Assembly (NCBI GenBank): GCA_019637155.1
Contig: JAHBWE010000027.1
Span: 1-64,000, forward strand
Source of the DNA: Labilithrix sp.
GTDB lineage: Bacteria > Myxococcota_A > Polyangia > Polyangiales > Polyangiaceae
Reading direction: 5' to 3'
Length of the DNA: 64,000 bases
Positions 25,084 to 33,408 of the stretch are shown in pieces. The translations under genes were made by a program, and so were the position numbers. The stretch's first letter is position 1, and each line of letters starts with the position of its first letter. Below the pieces are notes generated by a model. It did no database searches. It saw only the letters and a list, made by a program, of their open reading frames with translations, and was not told the origin of the DNA.

Positions 25084-25830
25084 TCACCCAAAGCGCGCGA
25101 CGAAGGCGCGATGGGCGGGCTGGCTCGGCAGCTCCTTCGGCCGGTAGCCGCTCGTGACGCGCTCGACCACGATGCGCACCTCGTCGGGCTCGCTCCGGAA
25201 GGTGAGGCGCCACTCCTTCACCGCGAGGACGTTGCCCTTGATGCGGCGGTACGCGTGCGGCTGCGGCCCGAGCGAGAGCGCGGCGGCGGCGCGGGCGCGG
25301 AGGTCGAGCCCCGTCTCGGCCTGCACCCACGCGAGCTGCTCCTCGGCCGCGGGCTCGAAGGCGACCGCCCACGACTCCTTCGCGTCGGGCGGCGCGCCGA
25401 GCCAGCCCGAGCCCGCGTCGGGGAACGCGTCGGCGTACGGGATGTACGGCTTCAGGTCGAGCACCGGCGTCCCGTCGACGAGATCGTGATCGCGGACGTG
25501 GACGGTGAGCCCGTCGACGCGCTCGAGCCGCGCCGCGGTGATGCCGATCGGGTTGGGACGGTGCGGCGAGCGCGTCGCGAAGAGACCGCGCTTCACCTCG
25601 CTCCGCGGCGGGAGCACCTTCGGCTTCCAGCCCTCCGCGCGGTGGAACCAGAAGAGGATCCAGACGCGATCGAACGCGGCGAGGTCGTCGAGCGCGTCGG
25701 CGTACTCGGGGAGGAGCTCGATCGATCCCTCCACGCCCTCGGCGAGGATCCCCTGGCGCGGCGCCTCCACCTTCTCGGCGAAGGGCGAGCGGACGAAGCC
25801 GATCGGCCGCACGAGGAGCTCCGCTGCCAT
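25084..25830 (-). CDS. trmO: tRNA (N6-threonylcarbamoyladenosine37-N6)-methyltransferase TrmO
   Basis: 248 aa, TsaA/YaeB family, which uses S-adenosylmethionine to methylate t6A37 of ANN-decoding tRNAs. The N-terminal IGFVRSPFAEKVEAPRQG and the signature LFATRSPHRPNPIGITAARL are diagnostic. The C-terminal TrmO domain carries LSLGPQPHAYRRIKGN. Its stop is 15 bp upstream of the ATPase start, so they may be co-transcribed. mnmA, another tRNA modification gene, lies elsewhere in the window. Confidence 0.92.
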   Translation of the reverse strand: MAAELLVRPIGFVRSPFAEKVEAPRQGILAEGVEGSIELLPEYADALDDLAAFDRVWILFWFHRAEGWKPKVLPPRSEVKRGLFATRSPHRPNPIGITAARLERVDGLTVHVRDHDLVDGTPVLDLKPYIPYADAFPDAGSGWLGAPPDAKESWAVAFEPAAEEQLAWVQAETGLDLRARAAAALSLGPQPHAYRRIKGNVLAVKEWRLTFRSEPDEVRIVVERVTSGYRPKELPSQPAHRAFVARFG

Positions 25831-25848
25831 CGCTCCGCGATAGCACGG

Positions 25849-26556
25849 TCACTCCTTGATCTGCACCTCGGGCAGCGTGTCGGTCGGGGCGGGCATCGGG
25901 GTCGTGCTCTCGGGCTCCGCGGTTTCGCGCTCGCCGCGCTCGTCGTCGCGCTCGGCGTCGCGATCGGGGAGCGTGGTCTTCGCGGGTCCGTCGATGACCG
26001 GCGGCGTCGTCAGCGGCGGCACCATCTCGCTGTTCGGCGTGGTGGGAGGCGACGGCGCAGGCGGCGGCGCGACCATCGCGTTCGTCGCGGGGTCCGGCGT
26101 CATGGTGCGGTAGAAGCCAGCGCGCTCCAGCGCGGCCTCGTCGACGGGCGGCGTGAGGTCGGACCTCGGCTTCGCCTTCGCGGGGGCGCGCCGCGGCGGC
26201 TCGATCTGCGCGCCCTCGATCCTATTCGGGAGGTTCGGCGCCTTCACCGCGTCGACGACCGGCGGCTCCCACGGCGCGAGCTCGCTCGCCTCGGCGATCG
26301 CAGGTGGCGGCGGCGTCGGCGTCGGCTCGGGCAGCGCGGCGTTCGTCACGGTCGTGGTCGAGACCGGCGTGTCGGTGCGCGACTCGATCCCGAAGAAGAA
26401 GTACGTGCCCGCGGCAGCGACGCCGACGAGCGCGAGGGAGATCGCGGCGAAGGCGAGGCCGCGGTCGCTCCGGCGATCCGGCAGGAGGTCGCCGCCGACG
26501 GGATGATTGAGGCCGTCGTCGGGCTTCGTGAACCACTGCGAGTCGGAGGCGCGCAT
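25849..26556 (-). CDS. Pro-rich single-pass membrane protein
   Basis: 235 aa. A 30-residue polar N-terminus precedes one membrane helix (residues about 33-55: GLAFAAISLALVGVAAAGTYFF). The rest is almost wholly Pro/Thr/Glu/Ala-rich and disordered, ending LPEVQIKE. GAGGAGG about 7 bp upstream of ATG 26556 gives strong support for the start. The topology suggests a long periplasmic spacer. No domain recognised. It is followed at 18 bp by trmO and preceded by a GlsB-like gene at 11 bp, both same strand. Confidence 0.75.
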   Translation of the reverse strand: MRASDSQWFTKPDDGLNHPVGGDLLPDRRSDRGLAFAAISLALVGVAAAGTYFFFGIESRTDTPVSTTTVTNAALPEPTPTPPPPAIAEASELAPWEPPVVDAVKAPNLPNRIEGAQIEPPRRAPAKAKPRSDLTPPVDEAALERAGFYRTMTPDPATNAMVAPPPAPSPPTTPNSEMVPPLTTPPVIDGPAKTTLPDRDAERDDERGERETAEPESTTPMPAPTDTLPEVQIKE

Positions 26557-26567
26557 GACGGGCCTCC

Positions 26568-26861
26568 TCAGATCACCGAGCGACGGTAGAACCAGCGTCC
26601 GCTGATGAGCGCGATGACGGCGACGAACAGGGCCGAGCCGAGGATCGACCATACGATCGGGAAGGTCGTCGTCCCGACGGTGAGCGCGAAGAGCTCCGGC
26701 AGGCCGGCGAGGCGCGCGACCCACGTGCCGAGGAGGGCGCCGACGAAGCCGACTCCGATCGAGGCGAGGAAGCCACCCGGGAAGTAGCCGACGATGGCCT
26801 TGCCGACGGCGCCGCAGATGCCCGCGACGAGGAGGAGGACGAGGAGCTCGAGCAGAGACAT
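26568..26861 (-). CDS. GlsB/YeaQ/YmgE-family small membrane protein
   Basis: 97 aa with about four short hydrophobic segments (LLELLVLLLVAGICGAVGKA, GFLASIGVGFVGALLGTWVA, FPIVWSILGSALFVAVIALI). The pattern LVAGxxxGxxGKxxxG...GFxxxxxVGxxGAxLG is that of the transglycosylase-associated (GlsB/YeaQ/YmgE) family, small stress-associated inner membrane proteins. The start ATG 26861 has AAAGGAACG upstream. An in-frame extension to 27011 is not needed. It is the first gene of a minus-strand run ending at 22865, and is divergent from the HupE-like gene. Confidence 0.85.
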   Translation of the reverse strand: MSLLELLVLLLVAGICGAVGKAIVGYFPGGFLASIGVGFVGALLGTWVARLAGLPELFALTVGTTTFPIVWSILGSALFVAVIALISGRWFYRRSVI

Positions 26862-26997
26862 GACGAATCGTTCCTTTCGTTCGGCTGATCGAGCAACGGC
26901 CGTACCCGCCGAAAAGCGCGGGGAAATGAGGGTGAGAACGGCGGTCGATGCGAACGAGCGAGACCGCGTGTCCCCGCGTGTGCTCTTTTTCCCCTCC

Positions 26998-28104
26998 ATG
27001 CGGCGGCTCATGCTCGCGCTCGCGGCGGCGTTCGTGGTGCTCGCGCTCGCGCACCCGGCGAGGGCTCATCAGATCGGGCTCTCGACCGGGGAGTACGTCG
27101 CGCGCGGCTCGTCGCTCGTGGTCAAGCTCGCGTTCGCGCGCAACGAGCTCGCGATGCTCGCGCCGAGCCTCGACCGGAACCGCGACGGACACGTCACCGC
27201 GGCGGAGATCGGCGAGTCGCATCCGCTGCTCACGGAGAAGATCCTCCGCCGCTTGCGCGTCACGACCCACGGCGAGGAGTGCACGCCGACCTTGACCGAC
27301 GCGGGGCTCACCGAGGGCGACGGCATCCTCCTCGGCGCGCGCTGGGCGTGCAAGACCGCGAACGAGCCCTTCGAGGTCCAGCTCCTCGTGCTCGACGATC
27401 TCGCGCGCGGTCATCGTCACATCGCGCGCGCGCTCGAAGGACAGGTCGCGCACGACGCGATGCTCGCGGGCGACGAGCGCACGTTCACCGTCCCGCCCGA
27501 GCCGCCGGACGCGACGCCAGCGGTGTCCGCGCCGAAGGCGGAAGAGAAGACGGGCTTCGGCTCGTTCTTCGTCCTCGGCGTCGAGCACATCCTCACCGGC
27601 TACGATCACCTCGTCTTCGTGTTCGGCCTCGTCCTCGTGCGGGCGCGGCTGCGATCGCTCCTCGCGATCATCACCGCGTTCACGGTGGCGCACTCGATCA
27701 CGCTCGGCGTCGCGGTGCTCGGGATCTGGTCGCCGAGCCCGCGCGTGGTGGAGCCGGCGATCGCGCTCTCGATCGCGTACGTCGGGATCGACAACCTGCG
27801 GAAGGGCGTCTCGGCGGAGAAGCGATGGCGGATCACGTTTCCTTTCGGCCTCGTGCACGGCTTCGGCTTCGCGGGCGCGCTGCAGGAGATCGGGCTGCCG
27901 CGTCACGCGATCCCCTCCGCGCTCGTAGCGTTTAACCTCGGGGTAGAGAACGGGCAGTTACTCGCGCTCGCCGTCCTCCTTCCGATCGTCATGATCCTTC
28001 GGAAAAAGCCGTGGTTCGAGCCGCTCGGCGTGCGGGTCGCGAGCTTCGCCGTCATCGCGCTCGGGCTCGTCTGGCTCGTCGTGCGCGTCGTCTCACCCAG
28101 CTGA
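26998..28104 (+). CDS. HupE/UreJ-like membrane protein with EF-hand loop
   Basis: 368 aa from ATG 26998. Signal peptide to residue about 23 (ALAHPARA), a periplasmic region of about 150 residues, then HupE/UreJ_2-type membrane segments: GVEHILTGYDHLVFVFGLVL, ITAFTVAHSITLGVAVLG, PFGLVHGFGFAGALQEIGLP and NLGVENGQL, the Asp/His/Glu-rich motifs of this family, thought to bind or move metal such as nickel. The periplasmic part contains a 12-residue EF-hand-type loop, DRNRDGHVTAAE (residues 59-70), with ligand positions 1, 3, 5, 7, 9 and 12 occupied. Substrate unknown; no hydrogenase or urease genes nearby. Confidence 0.85.
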   Translation: MRRLMLALAAAFVVLALAHPARAHQIGLSTGEYVARGSSLVVKLAFARNELAMLAPSLDRNRDGHVTAAEIGESHPLLTEKILRRLRVTTHGEECTPTLTDAGLTEGDGILLGARWACKTANEPFEVQLLVLDDLARGHRHIARALEGQVAHDAMLAGDERTFTVPPEPPDATPAVSAPKAEEKTGFGSFFVLGVEHILTGYDHLVFVFGLVLVRARLRSLLAIITAFTVAHSITLGVAVLGIWSPSPRVVEPAIALSIAYVGIDNLRKGVSAEKRWRITFPFGLVHGFGFAGALQEIGLPRHAIPSALVAFNLGVENGQLLALAVLLPIVMILRKKPWFEPLGVRVASFAVIALGLVWLVVRVVSPS

Positions 28105-28160
28105 CTCTTCGTCTGGCGCGCGTTGACACCGACGCTCGCGAGAGCTCCTCTTTAACGACC

Positions 28161-29090
28161 ATGCGGAACCTCCGTCGCCTCGTCGTGCCGAGCGCTTCGC
28201 TTGTCTTCTTGGTCGGCTGCGGCGAAGTCGAGAGCGCACCTCCGAAGGTGCCCGTCATCGCGCAGCACCAGCAGCGCATCGTCGTCGAGGAAGAAGAGGT
28301 GGGGGTCTCGGCCCATCCTCCCGTGCGCCGCGCGCCGGCGACGTTCGACGACGCGGACCCCGAGTCGATCCGGCTCTTCTACGACGTGCTCGCCGCCTAC
28401 GGCTCGTGGACCGACGACGCGCGGCTCGGGCTCGTGTGGACGCCGTCGAAGGAGGCGGTCGGCGCCTCCTTCGTGCCGTACGCCTCGCACGGCCGCTGGA
28501 CGCACCGCGACGCCGCGGGCACGCCGGACTGGGTCTGGGTGAGCGAGCTGCCGTGGGGTTGGATCACGTTCCACTACGGTCGCTGGGCGTACACGGGGGA
28601 CAAGGGCTGGGCGTGGATCTCCGGGCGTCAGTACGCGGGCGCGTGGGTCGACTGGCGCACGCCGAGCGCGACCGACACGAGCATCGTGGGCTGGGGCCCG
28701 ACCCCGCCTTCGCAGGTGTGGCGCGTCTCGCCGGACGGCGTGCACGCGATGAGCTACTCCGCGTTCGCGACGCCGTACGTCTACGCGAAGACGAAGGACC
28801 TCTTCGCGCCCGACGTCGGCAAGCGGCTGATGCCGGCGGGCGCCGCGCTCGCGGTCGCGTACACGACCGAGCCGGGCCGCGCGCCGACGCCCGACAAGCT
28901 GGGCATCGCGAAGGAGGCGGTGCCGCTCCCGCCGCTCATGGACCGCGGTCTCCAGCAAGCGTGGATGCTCGCGACGCCCGCGACGGCGAAGGCGGTCGGC
29001 CTCGGCCCCCAGCTCGGCGCTCCCCCGCGCCTCCGCACCTACGTCGCCGGCGGCCCCCGCTACGCGATCACCTTCTCCGGCGCGCGCTGA
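28161..29090 (+). CDS. DUF6600-like lipoprotein with Trp/Tyr/Gly-rich repeats
   Basis: 309 aa from ATG 28161. Signal peptide ends in the lipobox VGC (Cys near residue 20). The core (about 70-200) has FYDVLAAYGSWTDDARLGLV, SHGRWTHRDAAG, WGWITFHYGRWAYTGDKGWA and WISGRQYAGAWVDWR, a succession of aromatic-Gly units characteristic of the DUF6600 family in Proteobacteria and Myxococcota. The role is unknown, probably envelope. Its 3' end overlaps the convergent MYXO-CTERM gene by 23 bp. Confidence 0.8.
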   Translation: MRNLRRLVVPSASLVFLVGCGEVESAPPKVPVIAQHQQRIVVEEEEVGVSAHPPVRRAPATFDDADPESIRLFYDVLAAYGSWTDDARLGLVWTPSKEAVGASFVPYASHGRWTHRDAAGTPDWVWVSELPWGWITFHYGRWAYTGDKGWAWISGRQYAGAWVDWRTPSATDTSIVGWGPTPPSQVWRVSPDGVHAMSYSAFATPYVYAKTKDLFAPDVGKRLMPAGAALAVAYTTEPGRAPTPDKLGIAKEAVPLPPLMDRGLQQAWMLATPATAKAVGLGPQLGAPPRLRTYVAGGPRYAITFSGAR

Positions 29091-29823
29091 CGAGGACGGC
29101 GGCGACGCCGAGCGCGAGGAGCGCCGCGCCTGCGTCGAGGCCGCCGCTCGGCGTGACGCCGCAGCCTTCCTCCGCGGGCGCAGGCGTCGCGTCGTCGTCG
29201 TCATCGTCGTCACCGCCGCGGCCGGCGTCGCTCGGCTTCGTCGACACGCCGCCGGAGCTGCTGCTCGAGCTCGACGACGACGAGGCTCCGCCGTCGGTCG
29301 GCGCGGGCTCCTCTTTCGCGTCGGTGACCATGATCGTCCGCGTCTCGCTCTTCACGCCGTCGTTGTTCCGGTTGCGGTCGAGGTTCGTCGACATCGCGGA
29401 CACGTAGAGCGTGATGTTCCCGTTCCGGTTCGGGGGAACGAACGTGAACTTGTACGTCCCGTTCGCGCCGTTCACCGCTCTCCCCGACGCGACCTCGCTC
29501 GGCTGCTCGTCGGGGAAGGGGACCACCGTGTTCTGCCCCGCCGTCGCGACGGCGCCGGTGGTGAGGGCGGCGTTGAGCGCGGTCGCGGTGCGCGTGCCGT
29601 TGACGACGATCGTGATCTCGCCGCTCTCTCCCGCCTTGATCGACTCCGGCGCCGTGATCGTCAGCGTCGGCGCCGGCGACGCACCCGCATGGCAGTTGGT
29701 CGTACACGTATCGGCGACCCCGTCATACGGCTTCCCCGAATACCCGCTGATGTCCGGATTCGCCCCCGCCCCCGACGCCAAGAGAAACGCCCCAACCCCG
29801 AAGCCCAAAGCAAGCGATCGCAC
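29068..29823 (-). CDS. MYXO-CTERM-anchored secreted protein (MXAN_6652-like)
   Basis: 251 aa. Signal peptide (1-21), then a CxxxCH segment (DTCTTNCHAGASPAPTLTI) that resembles the N-terminus of MXAN_6652-type proteins, followed by a beta-sandwich of about 100 residues. A low-complexity spacer has runs of about ten Ser and seven Asp. The end is a MYXO-CTERM module: EEGCGVTPSGG, a hydrophobic helix and RRRR. In myxobacteria this tail is processed and lipid-anchored at the cell surface by a myxosortase. Its last 23 bp overlap the convergent DUF6600 gene. Confidence 0.87.
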   Translation of the reverse strand: MRSLALGFGVGAFLLASGAGANPDISGYSGKPYDGVADTCTTNCHAGASPAPTLTITAPESIKAGESGEITIVVNGTRTATALNAALTTGAVATAGQNTVVPFPDEQPSEVASGRAVNGANGTYKFTFVPPNRNGNITLYVSAMSTNLDRNRNNDGVKSETRTIMVTDAKEEPAPTDGGASSSSSSSSSSGGVSTKPSDAGRGGDDDDDDDATPAPAEEGCGVTPSGGLDAGAALLALGVAAVLVSARRRR

Positions 29824-30030
29824 CGACGGAGCGTAGCAGAGCCGATGGGAGCACCTTGCACCCGGTGTCGGCTGTCCGACACGACGTTGACAACCTGACG
29901 CGTCCTCGTGGCTCGGCGTCCGCGCATGCTGACACGCTGGCAGGGGTGGGAATGCGGTTTGGCCCTTGTTTGTCGTGGTATCCGAGGCGCGGGCCGGGCG
30001 GCACGGGCCGTGCTTTCACGGGTGAGCACG

Positions 30031-30318
30031 ATGACGACGGCATCCAAGACAGATCGAGTCGGCGGGTCGAACGTCCGTTACGAGGTCGCGATGGATCGTC
30101 TCGTGTGGGTTGCGTGGCGCGCGTTCTGGGTTGGGCTCGGCGCCTCGCTCGTCATCGTCGGTCAGAGCATGTTCGCGCCCGCGCCTCCGCCGGCCGCGGC
30201 CGACGTCGCGGCGCCCGCCGTCGAGGAGTCCGCGCCTTCGCAGTTCCAGGTCCCCACGATCCGCGGCGGGCACCCGATCGTCTCGCAGAAGCGCGCCCGC
30301 GTTCCTCACGCGTCCTGA
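30031..30318 (+). CDS. Small single-pass membrane protein
   Basis: 95 aa. ATG 30031 has GGTGAG six bases upstream; GTG 30022 is an alternative. One hydrophobic helix (residues about 23-48: LVWVAWRAFWVGLGASLVIVG) is followed by a Pro/Ala linker and a polar tail ending RARVPHAS. No homolog recognised. It overlaps the end of the convergent acyltransferase gene by 13 bp. Confidence 0.6.
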   Translation: MTTASKTDRVGGSNVRYEVAMDRLVWVAWRAFWVGLGASLVIVGQSMFAPAPPPAAADVAAPAVEESAPSQFQVPTIRGGHPIVSQKRARVPHAS

Positions 30319-31661
30319 GCCGCGCGAGTCGCTTCGGCGTGCGCGCGGAGCACCTCGAGATCGGACATCAGCTCGGTGCGCTCCGCGGCGAGGTCGGCGA
30401 GCCGATCGCGTTGCTGCTCCGTCGGCGCTAGCATGCTCGCGCGCGCGGCGAGGCGGTCCCAGCGATCGAGCCACGCCAGCGCCGTGAACGGGGACACGAA
30501 GAGGAGCACGGTCGCGACGATCGCGTACGGCGCCGGTAGGCGCCAGAAGGCGAGGGCGACGCCGGCGGCGGCCCAGAGCGGGTAGACGACGAGGCCGACG
30601 CCGAGCTTGTACGTCGACGAGACGTCCGGATCGCCCTTCAGCTTCTTCGTGACGAAGCGCGGGAGCTGGTACGGGAGCCAGTAGACGACCGCCGCCGCGA
30701 GCGCGAGCGGCAGCGTCAGGATCATCGCGGCGGCGCGTAGAGCGCGGTCCGGCGTCGCGTCGACGAAGGGGCGGCCGTGCGCCACGCGCGCGACGCGATC
30801 GTCGGTGGTCTCCTCCGCCTCGAGGAGCTTTCCGTACGCGCGGAGCCGCTCCTCCATCGCGCGCACCTCGTCGGGCGACGAGCTCGCGAGGACGCGACGC
30901 GCGGCCTCGAGCTGGCGGCCGACGCGGTTCATGTTCGCGAGGGAGCGATCGTCGGCGTCGTTCGCGAACATCTCCGCGACGCGGACGAGGAGCACGCGCT
31001 CCTCCCACGACGCGCCTTCGACGAGGAGCTCGGAGAGATCGCCGAAGAGCGTGTCGGTGACCTCCTTCGCGAGGTCCGCGCCCGGGAGCTCGTCGAGGTG
31101 GCGGACGGGGCCGAAGAGGACGAGCGATCGCGAGCGGAACACGTCGCGCTCGTCGAACTCGAGCGCCACCGCCTGGAACGTGAGCGCGCGGGGCGCCGCG
31201 TCTTCGCGGGGACGAGGCTCCGCGTGCGCGCGGGCGAGCATGCGGCCGGCGCCGCTCTTGAGCGCGAGGAGGTGCGGCTCGTTGTGGCTCGTGCCCTCGG
31301 GGAAGATGAGGATGTTGCCGCCGCCGACGAGGTGCGTCGCGACGCGCGCGAAGACCGCCTCGTTGTCGCTCTCGCTCTTCCCCGGCACGTCGCGCCGCCG
31401 GATGATCGGGACCGCGCCGGCGACGTCGAGCAGCCAGCGGAGGCCCGGGATCTTCCAGAGCGTGCTCTTCGCGACCGGGGAGATCGCGCACGGCGCCTGG
31501 GTGAGCACGAGGATGGGATCGACGAGACCGTTCACGTGGTTCGCGCCGAAGAGGCGACCTCCGACGTCGCGCGCGGGCACGTCGCCCGCGACCTCGATCT
31601 CGCGGAAGTAGATCCGCGCGATGCGGCGGAACAGCAACATGAGGACGGTGCGAACGCTCAT
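30306..31661 (-). CDS. Glycerolipid acyltransferase (PlsC/Gpt2-like), membrane
   Basis: 451 aa. The acyltransferase block is clear: LFGANHVNGLVDPILVLTQA is an NHxNxxVD variant of the NHX4D motif, and ILIFPEGTSHNEPHLLALKS matches the FPEG motif, both as in fungal Gat/Gpt2-type glycerol-3-phosphate acyltransferases and their bacterial relatives. Hydrophobic helices lie at about 315-345 and 375-405, between basic stretches, anchoring it to the membrane. A C-terminal coiled region (EQQRDRLADLAAERTELMSD) ends it. It probably acylates glycerol-phosphate backbones; precise step not decided. The upstream gene (31686) is 24 bp away on the same strand. Confidence 0.82.
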   Translation of the reverse strand: MSVRTVLMLLFRRIARIYFREIEVAGDVPARDVGGRLFGANHVNGLVDPILVLTQAPCAISPVAKSTLWKIPGLRWLLDVAGAVPIIRRRDVPGKSESDNEAVFARVATHLVGGGNILIFPEGTSHNEPHLLALKSGAGRMLARAHAEPRPREDAAPRALTFQAVALEFDERDVFRSRSLVLFGPVRHLDELPGADLAKEVTDTLFGDLSELLVEGASWEERVLLVRVAEMFANDADDRSLANMNRVGRQLEAARRVLASSSPDEVRAMEERLRAYGKLLEAEETTDDRVARVAHGRPFVDATPDRALRAAAMILTLPLALAAAVVYWLPYQLPRFVTKKLKGDPDVSSTYKLGVGLVVYPLWAAAGVALAFWRLPAPYAIVATVLLFVSPFTALAWLDRWDRLAARASMLAPTEQQRDRLADLAAERTELMSDLEVLRAHAEATRAAQDA

Positions 31662-31685
31662 TCCCCAGGTGCACTCTACGGAACT

Positions 31686-32708
31686 CTACGTCGTCGAGCG
31701 CGCATTCGTTCCTGGAGGGCGCGCGGGTCCGAAGCGGAACCGCAGGCGCAGCGCTTCGTCGTCGAGCGCGGCGACGATGGCCTCCGCGCGCGCCTTCGCG
31801 GCGGCGGCTTCGACGCTGCGAGCGCCGAGGATGCGCGCGAGCGTCGCGAGCGCCATCGCGCGCAGGCGGAGGTGCCCGCCGTCCCCCGCGTGCTCGATCG
31901 CCGCTCGCGCGAGCGCGGCGGCCTCCGACTTCGCGCCGCGCTTCCACGCCGCGTACGCGAGCCCGCTCGCGCGGCGGTAGAGCGCGAACGGCGGGACCTC
32001 TTCCGAAGGCAGCGCGGCGAACAGCGCCTCCGCTCCGGCACGATCGCCCGCGCGGTTCAGCGCGTACGCCCGCTGATCGACGAGACGCGCACGCAAGCAC
32101 GCGCGATCGTCCGCGGCCATCGGCTCGCGTTCGACGATGCGCTCCGCTTCGTCCAAGAGACGTGCGACCTCGCGCGGCTCGGCGGGCGCGCGCCGGCTCG
32201 CGACGAACGCCTCGACGAGCGCGACCTCGGCGCGCGCCTCCGGCGGTCCCTTCGCGGCGCGGGCGCGACGGAGATGCGGGACCGCGCCGTCCTCGTCGGC
32301 GGCGCGGAGCGCACACGACGCGCGCGCGAGCGCGAGCCAGGTCCGCGCGGCCGGCGCTTCGCTCACCGGCGGGCGATCCCAGAGCCGCACGAGGTCGAGG
32401 CACAGCGGCACCGGCAGATCGGTGAACCGCGAGTGGTACGCGCCCATCCAACGCGCGCGGGCTTCGGCGGCGTCCGGCAGCCCGAACGCCGCGAGCGCGC
32501 GATCGCCCCAGACGCCGCCCGCGTGTTGCCCGCGCGTGCGGAGGCGTCGCAGCGCGCGCTCGATCGACGCGGCGTCGTCGGCGTACGCGCGGCTGCGGGC
32601 GAGCCTCTCCGCGACGGCGGCGAGGGAGCCGTGTGCCTCGACGAGGCCGTCGACGTAGTCTCGCCACGAGAGCCCGTGTCCGGGATCGTGTCCGGGCGCC
32701 TTCCTCAT
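31686..32708 (-). CDS. Hypothetical helical-repeat protein
   Basis: 340 aa, soluble, Ala/Arg/Leu-rich. Repeated helical pairs (ARTWLALARASCALRAADED, ALNRAGDRAGAEALFAALPS, AEAAALARAAIEHAGDGGHL) suggest TPR-like or Sel1-like solenoid. The N-terminal LSWRDYVDGLVEAHGSLAAV with RALRRLRTRG resembles a helix-turn-helix-like segment, but this is not established. No signal peptide. It precedes the acyltransferase gene by 24 bp. Function unknown. Confidence 0.7.
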   Translation of the reverse strand: MRKAPGHDPGHGLSWRDYVDGLVEAHGSLAAVAERLARSRAYADDAASIERALRRLRTRGQHAGGVWGDRALAAFGLPDAAEARARWMGAYHSRFTDLPVPLCLDLVRLWDRPPVSEAPAARTWLALARASCALRAADEDGAVPHLRRARAAKGPPEARAEVALVEAFVASRRAPAEPREVARLLDEAERIVEREPMAADDRACLRARLVDQRAYALNRAGDRAGAEALFAALPSEEVPPFALYRRASGLAYAAWKRGAKSEAAALARAAIEHAGDGGHLRLRAMALATLARILGARSVEAAAAKARAEAIVAALDDEALRLRFRFGPARPPGTNARSTT

Positions 32709-32731
32709 CGCGACCGCAGAGTCGTTCCATC

Positions 32732-33310
32732 ATGGATACGAAACAACTCCCTCCTTTTCTCCTCGTCGTAGACCTCGAGGCCACGTGCGATCGCGATCGC
32801 GCCACCATCTCGAAGTACGAGATGGAGACGATCGAGATCGGCGCGGTCCTCGTCGAGACCGCGACGCTCTCGCCCGTCGCCGAGCTCGGCACCTTCGTGC
32901 GTCCGATCCGGCATCCGAAGCTCACGCCGTTCTGCACGGAGCTCACCACCATCACGCAGGCGGACGTCGACGACGCGCCGCTCTTCCCCGAGGCGATCGC
33001 GAAGCTTCGCGCGCTCATCGAAGGTCGCGCGACGCTCTTCTGTTCCTGGGGCGACTACGACAAGAACCAGCTCACGCAGGACGCACGGCTCCACGGCATC
33101 AAGCTGCCGTTCGGCGACGCGCACCTCAACTTGAAACGTCGCTTCTCGGAGGTGCTCGGCCTGCCGAAGAAGCTCGGCATGGGTCAGGCGCTGCGTGAGG
33201 TCGGGCTGAGGCTGGAGGGCACACACCATCGTGGGATCGACGACGCGCGGAACATCGCGCGCCTCCTTCCTTGGATCGTCGGCGGTGCTACGCGCCCACC
33301 CCAGCCCTGA
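32732..33310 (+). CDS. DEDDh 3'-5' exonuclease (ERI1/KapD-like)
   Basis: 192 aa. DEDDh family: Exo I in LLVVDLEATC (D, E), Exo II in FCSWGDYDKNQL (D) and Exo III in THHRGIDDARNIARLLPWI (H...D). The arrangement TISKYEMETIEIGAVLV and TFVRPIRHPKLTPFCTELTT is typical of ERI1-like RNases, including bacterial KapD. Likely a cytosolic RNA or DNA trimming enzyme. ATG 32732 sits 23 bp from the divergent 31686 gene. The trypsin-like gene follows about 100 bp downstream. Confidence 0.9.
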   Translation: MDTKQLPPFLLVVDLEATCDRDRATISKYEMETIEIGAVLVETATLSPVAELGTFVRPIRHPKLTPFCTELTTITQADVDDAPLFPEAIAKLRALIEGRATLFCSWGDYDKNQLTQDARLHGIKLPFGDAHLNLKRRFSEVLGLPKKLGMGQALREVGLRLEGTHHRGIDDARNIARLLPWIVGGATRPPQP

Positions 33311-33408
33311 AAATTCCAGATCCGACACCGACATCCACTCCGATGTGCCGAAGATCCACGAGCGATCGCGTCGTGAGACGTGGAACGTACGTTGCGAAAG
33401 CGTCTCAC

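Noticed and set aside
29068-29090. Frame error at the overlapping convergent genes
   Set aside because: Both proteins end in sensible family-like termini; a 23-bp convergent overlap is acceptable.
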